DNA of 13,602 nt from Clostridia bacterium (GTDB lineage Bacteria > Bacillota > Clostridia > Christensenellales > Aristaeellaceae). Numbering within the stretch: position 1 is the first letter of the stretch; the number at the start of each line of letters is the position of its first letter. Where the stretch lies: NCBI GenBank assembly GCA_016297535.1, contig JAEDGL010000057.1:1-13602 (forward strand). The letters are read 5' to 3'. The translations under genes were made by a program, and so were the position numbers. Positions 1-6,763 of this stretch are shown piece by piece. Under the pieces are notes generated by a model that worked only from the letters and a program-made list of their open reading frames with translations, was not told where the DNA came from and did not search any database.

Positions 1-1431
1 GGTGCCCTCGTCGGTGATGTCCTCGGGCTTGACCATGATGCGCACCTCGCGGCCGGACTGGATGGCAAAGCACTTGTCCACGCCGGGGAAGGAGTTGGCG
101 ATTTCCTCCAGCTTTTCCAGACGCTTGATGTAATTTTCCAGGCTCTCGCGGCGCGCGCCGGGACGGGCGGCGGAAATGGCGTCGGCAGCCTGCACAAGCA
201 CGGCCTCGATGGTCTGGGGCTCCACATCGTTGTGGTGAGCCAAAATCGCGTGGATCACATCGGGGCTCTCGCGGTACTTGCGGGCCAGCTCCGCGCCGAG
301 GGTAACGTGCGTGCCCTCCGCCTCGTGGTCTACGCCCTTGCCGATATCGTGCAGCAGTCCGGCACGCTTGGCCAGCGCCACATCCGCGCCCAGCTCGGCG
401 GCCATCATACCGGCCAGATGGCTGACCTCGATGGAGTGCTTGAGCACGTTCTGGCCGTAGGAGGTGCGGTAGCGCAGGCGGCCCAGAATCTTGACCAGCT
501 CGTGGTGAATGCCGTGCTGATGGGTTTCAAACACGGCCTGGTCGCCGGCCTCGCGGATCTGCTGATCCACTTCCTTGCGGGCCTTTTCCACCATTTCCTC
601 AATGCGGGCGGGGTGGATGCGGCCGTCCATGATCAGGCGCTCCACCGCGATGCGGGCAATCTCGCGCCGCACGGGATCAAAGGCGGAAACGATGACGGCC
701 TCGGGCGTATCATCGATGATCAGGTCCACGCCGGTGGCGGTTTCGAGAGCGCGGATGTTGCGGCCCTCGCGGCCGATGATGCGGCCCTTCATATCGTCGT
801 TGGGCAGGTTGATGACGGAAACGGTGGTCTCGGCCACATGGTCGGAGGCGCATTTCTGTATGGCCAGCGCAATGATGTTGCGGGCCTTCTTTTCGGCCTC
901 GTCGCGGGCTCGGGTTTCAATTTCGCGCACCATGGCGGCGGCGTCGTGGTAGGCGTCCTTCTGGATGCGGCTTACCAGCATCTGGCAGGCCTCGTCCTGC
1001 GTCATGCCGGCAATGCGCTCCAGCTCGGCCATCTGCTTGTGCTGGCCCTGATCCAGCTCCTCCTGCTGCTTTTGCAGCTCGGTCTGCTTTTGCGCAATGG
1101 CTTCCTCGCGCTTTTCCAGCGCGTCGCTCTTTTTGTCCAGCGTTTCCTCGCGCTGCACAATGCGGCGTTCGCTGCGCTGTACCTCGGCGCGGCGGTCCTT
1201 GCACTCGCGGTCCAGCTCGGTTTTCAGGCGAAGTACTTCTTCCTTGGCTTCCAGAATGGTTTCCTTTTTCTTTTCGTCAGCCTTGCGCTGCGCGTCTTCG
1301 AGCAGATTTTTGGCATATTCTTCGGTCCGGCCAATCTTTTTTTCGCTGGCCTGCTTGCGGTACTGATATCCGCCGTAAGCGCCCAGCGCGGCCGTGGCAA
1401 TGGCAATCAAAATCGTTACGAACACATACAT
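1..1431 (-). CDS. rny: Ribonuclease Y, 3' end cut by window edge
   Basis: Membrane-anchored endoribonuclease that starts decay of many mRNAs in Firmicutes. Translating the minus strand gives 477 residues without a stop; the family is about 520 aa, so roughly the last 40 residues lie outside the window. Visible in order are an N-terminal membrane helix (residues about 2-20), a long charged coiled coil (about 25-190), a KH RNA-binding domain with GRIIGREGRNIR at about 217-227, and an HD phosphohydrolase domain with the metal-binding pair in LLHDIGK (His361, Asp362). The ATG at 1431 opens directly into the membrane helix. A GGGAG ribosome binding site lies upstream but at a long spacing of about 14 nt, in an A-rich leader. 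The long plus-strand frame over this gene is an antisense shadow. The 5' leader contains the structured RNA described separately. Confidence 0.97.
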   Translation of the reverse strand, partial: MYVFVTILIAIATAALGAYGGYQYRKQASEKKIGRTEEYAKNLLEDAQRKADEKKKETILEAKEEVLRLKTELDRECKDRRAEVQRSERRIVQREETLDKKSDALEKREEAIAQKQTELQKQQEELDQGQHKQMAELERIAGMTQDEACQMLVSRIQKDAYHDAAAMVREIETRARDEAEKKARNIIALAIQKCASDHVAETTVSVINLPNDDMKGRIIGREGRNIRALETATGVDLIIDDTPEAVIVSAFDPVRREIARIAVERLIMDGRIHPARIEEMVEKARKEVDQQIREAGDQAVFETHQHGIHHELVKILGRLRYRTSYGQNVLKHSIEVSHLAGMMAAELGADVALAKRAGLLHDIGKGVDHEAEGTHVTLGAELARKYRESPDVIHAILAHHNDVEPQTIEAVLVQAADAISAARPGARRESLENYIKRLEKLEEIANSFPGVDKCFAIQSGREVRIMVKPEDITDEGT

Positions 1432-1532
1432 GGCCCTTTTTTTCGCTCCCTTCTGTTTTGTTTTTTTGTTTTTTCGGTGTGTGCCAGGGGAATCATTCAT
1501 TTTCCGGGGTGATTTTCCGCTTTTTGGAAAAG

Positions 1533-1829
1533 CAAAAAACCGACGAGCCAAGGCTCGAACGGCTGATGGTTGATTCGCTTTTCGGTTACGCACAGCTCCC
1601 CCCCGATCCATCGAAAGAAGCGTATAGAAATTTCCTCCGCAAAGAGGAAAAAGCTATATGGGATGTACGCAGACGCGTACCGTACGCATACCAGATATAC
1701 CCTTGAAAACGCCGGAGGCGTTTTTGTATAAGCAGATCCCACGCTTTGCAGCATGGGAAGGAGCCCATGGTGGGAATATATTCGCAAAACAGCAAGGCCT
1801 TGCAGTGCAAAAAGCCTATTCAGCCGACT
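1533..1829 (-). ncRNA. Structured RNA of unassigned class upstream of rny
   Basis: A perfect TTGACA-17-TATAAT promoter predicts a start near 1829 and an intrinsic terminator ends the transcript near 1533, giving about 295 nt. The 5' end (CGGCTGA, 1826-1820) is exactly complementary to a segment just before the terminator (1566-1560), which would close the molecule. Inside are at least four hairpins: 1737-1742 with 1770-1775 enclosing 1752-1757 with 1764-1769; 1706-1713 with 1717-1724; 1665-1670 with 1675-1680; and 1631-1637 with 1644-1650, extended by 1623-1627 with 1654-1658. The stretch is visibly more AT-rich than its neighbours and has no convincing reading frame. tmRNA, RNase P and SRP signature motifs are absent. 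A 6S-like RNA or a cis-acting leader of rny remain possible. Class and function are unknown. Confidence 0.7.
1534..1562 (-). terminator. Intrinsic terminator of the structured RNA
   Basis: On the minus strand an interrupted stem (CCG, TT bulge, CGAGC; loop CTTG; GCTCG, T bulge, CGG) is followed at once by six T. It lies about 100 nt before the rny start, so it either ends an independent RNA or acts as an attenuator. Its outer CCG overlaps the RNA's closing helix (1560-1566), so the two could compete. Confidence 0.75.
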
Positions 1830-1834
1830 ACTCC

Positions 1835-1863
1835 ATTATATCCACAAAGATCAACCCTGTCAA
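1835..1863 (-). promoter_or_regulatory. Consensus sigma-A promoter for the structured RNA
   Basis: On the minus strand, TTGACA (1863-1858) and TATAAT (1840-1835) both match the consensus at all six positions and are separated by exactly 17 nt. Predicted start is near 1829 or 1828. This is the strongest promoter in the window and points leftward into the structured RNA and rny. Confidence 0.92.
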
Positions 1864-1899
1864 GCCGGGACGCTCAGGTAACCTGTGGATTTGATTCCA

Positions 1900-1929
1900 A
1901 AAGAATAAGCTGCCCGAAAACCGGGCAGC
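1900..1929 (-). terminator. Terminator of the YczE-like gene
   Basis: An 8-bp GC-rich stem (1909-1916 with 1922-1929, 5-nt loop) lies about 27 nt past the YczE-like stop. In the minus direction it is followed by the T-rich run TTATTCTTTT. It insulates this gene from the RNA promoter at 1835-1863. Confidence 0.88.
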
Positions 1930-1955
1930 GGGTAAAGCTTGGTTGGATGGGTTTG

Positions 1956-2621
1956 TCAGGCTTCCGTGGTCATGCCCCGGTACAGCAGCGGCCGGGCAAC
2001 CTTTCCGTTAAACCACGAGATCAGCGGCCCCATAAAGAAGGCCGACAGAATGGTGCCAATGCCCGGCACATAGCCCAGCGCAAAGCCGATGCCCACGCAG
2101 CACAGATCGGTCGCAATGCGGATGAGCCGGAAGGGCCCCACCTTTTTGGCGGCCAGGTACAGCGCGATGGCGTCGTAGGTGGAAACGCCCAGATCCGCCG
2201 TAAAATACAGCGAGCTGGCCAGACAGAGCACCACCATGCCAATCACCAGATAGGCAATGCGCAGCGCCATGCCGGGCTCGCCCATCAGCGCAAAAATGGC
2301 CTTTTCGGAAAAATCCACCACATAGCCCAGCAGAAACAGGTTGATCAACGTGCCCAGGCTGATGTAGTGCCTGTCCAGCAGAAAAACAACCAGCAGCAGC
2401 ACGGCGTTGATGATGACATACAGCGTGCCAAAATCCAGCGGCACCACATTGTTCAGTCCGTTGCACAGGCACTGGAAGGGATCCACGCCAAAGGCGCTCT
2501 GCTTGAACAGCCCTACGCTGACGCCGCCAATGGTAACGCCAAAAATGGTCATCAGTGCGCGGCGGCGCTCCAGACCGGGGCGGAAGTAGGGTTTGAGAAG
2601 GGCCAGCAGTTTGTCCATCAT
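1956..2621 (-). CDS. YczE/YyaS/YitT-type integral membrane protein
   Basis: A 221-residue polytopic membrane protein of the YczE-like family, whose biochemical role is not established. Several hydrophobic helices are visible, including MTIFGVTIGGVSVGLF near the N-terminus, TLYVIINAVLLLVVFLL, IAYLVIGMVVLCLASSLYF and a C-terminal helix around FALGYVPGIGTILSAFF. The family-typical GVDPFQCL and LGVSTYDAI segments follow the first and fourth helices. The frame is open for 11 codons further upstream, but the ATG at 2621 is chosen because AAAGGAGG sits 7 nt before it; the next codon is also ATG. It is monocistronic, with its own promoter (2657-2685) and terminator (1909-1929). B. subtilis YczE affects surfactin synthesis, but nothing here supports that role. 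Confidence 0.87.
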   Translation of the reverse strand: MMDKLLALLKPYFRPGLERRRALMTIFGVTIGGVSVGLFKQSAFGVDPFQCLCNGLNNVVPLDFGTLYVIINAVLLLVVFLLDRHYISLGTLINLFLLGYVVDFSEKAIFALMGEPGMALRIAYLVIGMVVLCLASSLYFTADLGVSTYDAIALYLAAKKVGPFRLIRIATDLCCVGIGFALGYVPGIGTILSAFFMGPLISWFNGKVARPLLYRGMTTEA

Positions 2622-2656
2622 CCGATTTCCTCCTTTGTTGGGGCATCCAGCCAACG

Positions 2657-2685
2657 ATTATACCCTCTCCCCAGCCGAAAAGCAA
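2657..2685 (-). promoter_or_regulatory. Promoter of the YczE-like gene
   Basis: On the minus strand, TTGCTT (2685-2680) and a perfect TATAAT (2662-2657) are 17 nt apart. The start of the YczE-like gene is 35 nt beyond the -10 box. It is back to back with the promoter of the peptidase gene. Confidence 0.7.
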
Positions 2686-2693
2686 GATCAAAA

Positions 2694-2723
2694 CTGGCCG
2701 AAAAGCCTGAGATATGCTATAAT
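2694..2723 (+). promoter_or_regulatory. Extended -10 promoter of the pseudosortase-peptidase gene
   Basis: A perfect TATAAT at 2718-2723 is preceded by TGC, giving the extended -10 form TGnTATAAT. The -35 region (CTGGCC, 2694-2699) is poor, as is common for extended -10 promoters. The coding start is 37 nt downstream. Confidence 0.7.
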
Positions 2724-2760
2724 AGCAGGGTTTGAGCCTATCTGATGGGAGGAACCCCGC

Positions 2761-4212
2761 ATGCGGATTTTCCTGCGGCCGGGAGCGCTGCTTCTGTGCC
2801 TGCTTTTGTGTTTTCCGGCGCTGTGCCTTGCCGGGCAGCAATCGCCCTGTACGGTGGATTTTGATCTGTTGACCAGCCTGAACGGCGATTGCGTGGGCTG
2901 GCTGTACCAGCCGCAGAGCGGGCTTAACCAGCCCGTGATGCGCCATGAAACGGACGACTGGTATTACGAGCGCGCCTTTGACGGGGTAAAGGTGTACCAG
3001 ATGGGCAGCGTGTACCTGCACGCGCAGGACAGCCTGAGCGACCCGGTGATTGTGCTGCATGGCCAGGCGCGCGAGGAGGGCTGCCTGTCGGCGCTTCCGG
3101 CCATGCGCGAGCAGCAAGCCTTTGAACGGCAGTCGCAGTTCTGGCTGCTCACGCCCGCGGGGCATTTTGAGGCCAGCGCCTTTGCCTGCCTGGACATCAG
3201 CGAAAAGGAGCTGGAAAGCTGCCTGCCCGCAGAGGAGCCCTTTGCGCAGTGGCTGGAGCAGGTGCTGGCTCAAAGCCTTGTCAGGCCCGATCCCCAAAGC
3301 CTGCCCCGGCAGGGCGACCGCCTGCTGATGCTTGCCGCAAGGCACCTGAACGGCACCGTTACGCTGGTCATGGCCCGGCTGTCCGCGGCGATGGAAGCCG
3401 CGCCGGACGCGCCCAACCTGACCAAGCTGGCGCTGGACAGCGCGGAAACATTCAACGGTATGGTTAACGCAGGCCCGGCGGGCCGGCTGATGCTTTATGC
3501 CCAGAACGATCCCCTCTACGCCAACATGCGCTACGAAAGCGCCATCCGCAACGGCAATCACCGCGATTTTGGCGGCGGCGGCTGCGGGCCCACGGCCATG
3601 GCCATCATCGTGGCCAATCTGGTGGAGCCGGAAAACCTTCCGCTGCTGGGGCAGTACGCGCAAAGCGGGCTGGGCTATCTGTTCTGCCCCTGCTCGGTCA
3701 ACCGCGTGTACTGCAACCACACGCATGTGCCCTATCAGCTGGCAACCCCTGCCGAATACCTGCGCTACCTGCCCGTGGCCATGGGCGATTTTGCTGCGGG
3801 CAACAACCAGTGGGGCTTTGTGGCGCGCAGGGTAAACACCCAGGGCACCAACATTCACTTTGCGGATTATGTGTGCGAGGCCTACGGCCTGCGCTCCACG
3901 CCCGTAAACGGCCTGGAAAGCGCGCTGGAGCTGATGAAAACCAAAACCGGCGAGGGGATGATCCTGACCTGTGCCCTGCGCGGCAGCCCCTACACCAACA
4001 ACAGCCATTTTGTGGTGATCACAGGCGTGGATGATACCTACTTTTACGTGCTGGATCCCCTGCGCCGCACCGCGCAGGACTACGCCAAAACCGACAAGCG
4101 GGAGATTCTGGAGGTGCTGGAGCCCGGCGTAACCCGCATCCGCCTGACGGATTTTGCCCGCAGCGATCTAAGCCCCGTCAGCTATATCACCCGGGGCGAC
4201 GCGCAGCCTTAA
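2761..4212 (+). CDS. Secreted degenerate sortase B-like domain fused to C39-like peptidase
   Basis: A 483-residue exported protein. Residues 1-25 form a signal peptide (MRIFLRP, a leucine-rich core, then a likely cut after CLA near 24), with no later membrane anchor. Residues about 33-207 follow the sortase B pattern: VGWLYQPQSGLNQPV (45-59), DDWYYERAFDG (65-75), GSVYL (82-86), IVLHG (97-101) and a final VTLVMARL (200-207). The catalytic residues are lost: the sortase Cys position aligns with Arg194 in LAAR, the Arg position with about Val200, and the His motif is shifted (His100). Residues about 240-470 form a Peptidase_C39_2-like domain with Cys275 in GGGGCGPTAMA, His416 in NNSHFVVITGVD and Asp432 in LDPL, so this half looks active. 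The ATG is set by GGGAGG 8 nt upstream. It is monocistronic. The substrate is unknown; roles in cell-wall or peptide processing are inference. Confidence 0.85.
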   Translation: MRIFLRPGALLLCLLLCFPALCLAGQQSPCTVDFDLLTSLNGDCVGWLYQPQSGLNQPVMRHETDDWYYERAFDGVKVYQMGSVYLHAQDSLSDPVIVLHGQAREEGCLSALPAMREQQAFERQSQFWLLTPAGHFEASAFACLDISEKELESCLPAEEPFAQWLEQVLAQSLVRPDPQSLPRQGDRLLMLAARHLNGTVTLVMARLSAAMEAAPDAPNLTKLALDSAETFNGMVNAGPAGRLMLYAQNDPLYANMRYESAIRNGNHRDFGGGGCGPTAMAIIVANLVEPENLPLLGQYAQSGLGYLFCPCSVNRVYCNHTHVPYQLATPAEYLRYLPVAMGDFAAGNNQWGFVARRVNTQGTNIHFADYVCEAYGLRSTPVNGLESALELMKTKTGEGMILTCALRGSPYTNNSHFVVITGVDDTYFYVLDPLRRTAQDYAKTDKREILEVLEPGVTRIRLTDFARSDLSPVSYITRGDAQP

Positions 4213-4241
4213 TGGCTATCAGCCGGGCGATACGAATCAAA

Positions 4242-4267
4242 GTCAGAGGGGCTGCAGCCCCTCTGAC
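4242..4267. terminator. Perfect 26-nt palindrome between convergent genes
   Basis: A perfect inverted repeat with 13-nt arms (left arm GTCAGAGGGGCTG) lies 29 nt past the peptidase stop and 57 nt past the rarA stop. On the minus strand it is followed by TTTGATT and on the plus strand by no T run, so it is a better terminator for rarA. A weaker plus-strand hairpin (GTTTGT/ACAAAT) with seven T follows near 4281-4309 and may end the peptidase transcript. Confidence 0.6.
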
Positions 4268-4324
4268 AACTCCCGATAAGGTTTGTCGACAGCCTGAACA
4301 AATTTTTTTGACGGCCTGGGGGCC

Positions 4325-5644
4325 TTAATGGTTCTTTTTCCAGTTGAGAATTTCCTCCAGCCGTTCCTTCACCCGGGCCTCGCGCCCCTGCTGGGTGGGG
4401 CGGTAGTAGCGCCTGTCGCGCAGCCTGTCGGGCAGGCATTGCATGCTGGTCAGCTTTTCGGCCGTGTCATGCGCGTACTGGTAATCCCTGCCGTAGCCTG
4501 CCTCCGCCATCAGCCGGGTGGGCGCGTTGCGAATCTGCAAAGGCACCGGCTCGGCCGGCTGCTCGCGGATATCCCTTTTGGCCTCGCAGCAGGCCACATA
4601 CAGCGCGTTGGATTTGGGCGCCATGCTCAGATACACCACCGCGTGGGTCAGGTGCACATCGCACTCCGGCATGCCCAGATAATGGCAGGCGTCGTATACA
4701 TTGACCGCCAGATTCAGCGCCGCCGGATCGGCCATGCCGATGTCCTCGCTGGCAAAGCGCACCAGCCTGCGGGCAATGTAGAGCGGATCCTCCCCGCCGT
4801 CGAGCATGCGCATCAGCCAGTACACCGCCGCGTCCGGATCGGAATTGCGCATGGATTTGTGCAGGGCGGAAATCAGGTTGTAGTGCTCCTCGCCCTGCTT
4901 GTCGTACAGCAGCGAGCGGCGGTTCATGCACTCGCTGAGCACCTCGTCCGTTACCTGCACCACGGCGTTTTCATCCATTTCGGCGTTGCACACGGCCATT
5001 TCCAGGGTGTTCAGCGCCGTGCGCGCGTCGCCGTTGGCAAAGCGGGCGATGGCGCGCAGCTGCGCCTCCTCCATGCGGATGTGCAAATCGCCCAGCCCCT
5101 TCGGGCTTTCCAGCGCGTGGCGCAGAAGGGCAGCCAGATCGTTTTCCTCCAACGCCTTCAGGATAAACACCTTGCAGCGCGACAGAAGCGCGGCGTTGAT
5201 TTCAAACGAGGGGTTTTCGGTGGTTGCGCCCACCAGGATGATGCTGCCCTTTTCCACATACGGCAAAAAGGCGTCCTGCTGCGCCTTGTTGAAGCGGTGG
5301 ATCTCATCCGTAAACAGCAGGGTGCGCATGCCCAGGCGCCGGTTTTCCTCGGCGCGGTTCATCACCTCGCGCACCTCCTTGATGCCGCTGGTAACCGCGC
5401 TGAACTCCACAAACGCCGCCTGCGTGCTTTTGGCGATAATCCTGGCCAGCGTGGTTTTGCCCACGCCCGGCGGGCCCCAGAAAATCATGGAGGAAATCTG
5501 ATCCCTTTCAATCAGCTGCCTGAGCAGCTTGCCCTTGCCCACCAGATGCTGCTGGCCCACATACTCGTCCAGCGTTTCGGGTCTCAGGCGGCTGGCCAGC
5601 GGGGCGGCCTGCGGGTGCTCATCCCAAAAATTCATCTGTTGCAT
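4325..5644 (-). CDS. rarA: RarA/MgsA replication-associated AAA+ recombination factor
   Basis: A 439-residue cytoplasmic AAA+ ATPase related to clamp loaders and RuvB, which acts at stalled replication forks. Seen in order: SRLRPETLDEYVGQQHL (18-34), Walker A GPPGVGKTT (57-65), Walker B LLFTDEIHRF (109-118), sensor 1 GATTENPSF (139-147), the arginine finger in SRC (155-157), and the family's C-terminal oligomerisation region, including GEEHYNLISALHKSMRNSDPD and ALNLAVNVYDACHYLGMPE. The length is normal. The frame stays open far upstream, but the ATG at 5644 is chosen because AGGAGG lies 10 nt before it and homology begins at NFWDEHP; everything upstream is antisense to the patatin gene. It has its own promoter (5675-5703). 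It is distinct from clamp-loader DnaX because of the RarA-specific C-terminus. Confidence 0.96.
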   Translation of the reverse strand: MQQMNFWDEHPQAAPLASRLRPETLDEYVGQQHLVGKGKLLRQLIERDQISSMIFWGPPGVGKTTLARIIAKSTQAAFVEFSAVTSGIKEVREVMNRAEENRRLGMRTLLFTDEIHRFNKAQQDAFLPYVEKGSIILVGATTENPSFEINAALLSRCKVFILKALEENDLAALLRHALESPKGLGDLHIRMEEAQLRAIARFANGDARTALNTLEMAVCNAEMDENAVVQVTDEVLSECMNRRSLLYDKQGEEHYNLISALHKSMRNSDPDAAVYWLMRMLDGGEDPLYIARRLVRFASEDIGMADPAALNLAVNVYDACHYLGMPECDVHLTHAVVYLSMAPKSNALYVACCEAKRDIREQPAEPVPLQIRNAPTRLMAEAGYGRDYQYAHDTAEKLTSMQCLPDRLRDRRYYRPTQQGREARVKERLEEILNWKKNH

Positions 5645-5674
5645 CCCAAAGACGCCTCCTTTCTGCTTTTCAAG

Positions 5675-5703
5675 AGTATAACGCAAATTTACTGCGCTGG
5701 CAA
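5675..5703 (-). promoter_or_regulatory. Promoter of rarA
   Basis: On the minus strand, TTGCCA (5703-5698) and TATACT (5680-5675) are separated by 17 nt, about 30 nt before the rarA ATG. No equally good plus-strand promoter was seen for the patatin gene. Confidence 0.75.
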
Positions 5704-5752
5704 CGCATTCACAGTTTCCATTTGCCGATCCGTTTCGAAGGAGGAATGACCC

Positions 5753-6601
5753 TTGACAGGACTGGTTCTGGAGGGCGGCGCGATGCGCGGCCTGTTTACC
5801 GCCGGTGTGCTGGACGTATGGATGGAAAACGGCATTTCGTTTGACGGCACCATCGGCGTTTCGGCAGGCGCGGTGTTCGGCTGCAACGCCCAATCCCATC
5901 AGCAGGGGCGCACGCTGCGCTACAACCTGCGCTTTTGCCGCGACTGGCGCTACTGCAGCCTGCGCTCGCTGCTGCTGACGGGCGATCTGTACGGGGCGGA
6001 GTTTTGCTACCGCACGCTGCCCCAGCAGCTGGATCCGTTTGATTACGAGGCCTATGCGGCCAACCCTCATCCTTTTTATGTGGTATGCACCGATGCCGAA
6101 ACCGGCGAAGCGGTCTACCGCCTGTGCAAACGTGCGGACGGAGAGGATCGCGACTGGTTCCGCGCCTCCGCCTCCATGCCGGTGGTTTCCCGCGTGGTGG
6201 AAACGGGCGGCCGCAGGCTGCTGGACGGCGGCATTGTGGACAGCGTGCCCATCCGGTATTTTGAGTCCATCGGCTATCAGCGCAATGTGGTGGTGCTTAC
6301 CCAGCCGGAGGGCTTTGTGAAAGCGCCGTCGCGCGCCCTGCCCCTGCTGAAGCTTGCCCTGCGCCGCTATCCCCGGGTTGTGCAGGCCATGGCGCACCGC
6401 CATGAGGGGTACAACGAAACCACGGCCTATCTGCGCCGGCGCGAGCAGGAGGGCGCGGCGCTGGTGATCCGTCCGCCCAAGGCGCTGGAGATGAGCCGCA
6501 CGGAGCATGACCCGCGCAGGCTGCAGGCAGCCTACGACCTGGGCCGGCAGGAGGCGCAGAAGCGCCTGGACGAGCTGAAGGCCTTTTTGACAGCCGAATA
6601 A
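5753..6601 (+). CDS. Patatin-like phospholipase/acyl hydrolase
   Basis: A 282-residue cytoplasmic serine hydrolase of the bacterial patatin family, which cleaves acyl esters of lipids using a Ser-Asp dyad. The oxyanion loop is LEGGAMRG (6-13), the nucleophile elbow is GVSAG (Ser37), and the catalytic Asp lies in LLDGGIVDS (Asp158). The C-terminal part, with ARRLQAAYDLGRQEA-like helices, resembles that of other Clostridial members. Start is TTG at 5753: AAGGAGG sits about 8 nt upstream and the motif begins within five residues. The nearer ATG at 5744-5746 is out of frame. There is no signal peptide. The gene is divergent from rarA and appears monocistronic; its promoter was not found. The natural lipid substrate cannot be told from sequence. 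Confidence 0.92.
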   Translation: MTGLVLEGGAMRGLFTAGVLDVWMENGISFDGTIGVSAGAVFGCNAQSHQQGRTLRYNLRFCRDWRYCSLRSLLLTGDLYGAEFCYRTLPQQLDPFDYEAYAANPHPFYVVCTDAETGEAVYRLCKRADGEDRDWFRASASMPVVSRVVETGGRRLLDGGIVDSVPIRYFESIGYQRNVVVLTQPEGFVKAPSRALPLLKLALRRYPRVVQAMAHRHEGYNETTAYLRRREQEGAALVIRPPKALEMSRTEHDPRRLQAAYDLGRQEAQKRLDELKAFLTAE

Positions 6602-6603
6602 CT

Positions 6604-6645
6604 CCAAAGCCCGCACCGATGCAGAACGCACGGTGCGGGCTTTGG
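6604..6645 (+). terminator. Long hairpin after the patatin gene
   Basis: A perfect 15-bp stem (6604-6618 with 6631-6645, 12-nt loop) begins 2 nt after the stop. Its right arm ends GGGCTTTGG, so the U-rich part is short and lies inside the stem. Termination is likely because of stem strength and position, but it is not a textbook terminator. It may also serve the leftward aldolase transcript. Confidence 0.6.
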
Positions 6646-6763
6646 AAAAACACAAAGGAGGCGCGGGAAGCTCCGAATGGGCCCATGGCAGGATGGGCGG
6701 CGCATCGGGAAAAACAGGCACGGGCAGAAGCAGTTCCCCGGATGCGGGCAATGGCGGACGCCC

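Noticed and set aside
232..1512. 426-residue plus-strand open frame
   Set aside because: It is antisense to rny, whose KH and HD motifs are unmistakable; the translation is low-complexity and has no known domain.
1706..1726. Plus-strand terminator (AAAACGCC/GGCGTTTT with T run)
   Set aside because: No plus-strand gene lies upstream; the hairpin fits as an internal helix of the minus-strand RNA.
1497..1810. Small minus-strand frames (74 and 96 residues) within the structured RNA
   Set aside because: No ribosome binding site was seen, the composition is unlike the neighbouring proteins, and the stretch is better explained by RNA structure.
1533..1829. Assignment of the structured RNA to tmRNA, RNase P RNA or SRP RNA
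   Set aside because: No tag-peptide frame or CCA-type 3' end, no GGAAAGTCC/ACAGAA core, and no GGTCAGG...GGAAGG...AGCAGCC loop could be found. 6S RNA could not be confirmed or excluded by eye.
2008..4008. 666-residue minus-strand open frame
   Set aside because: It is antisense to the pseudosortase-peptidase gene and runs out of frame through the YczE-like gene; a product of high GC content.
5645..6751. N-terminal extension of rarA in the same frame (about 370 residues)
   Set aside because: The extension is antisense to the patatin gene. The AGGAGG site and the start of RarA homology place the start at 5644.
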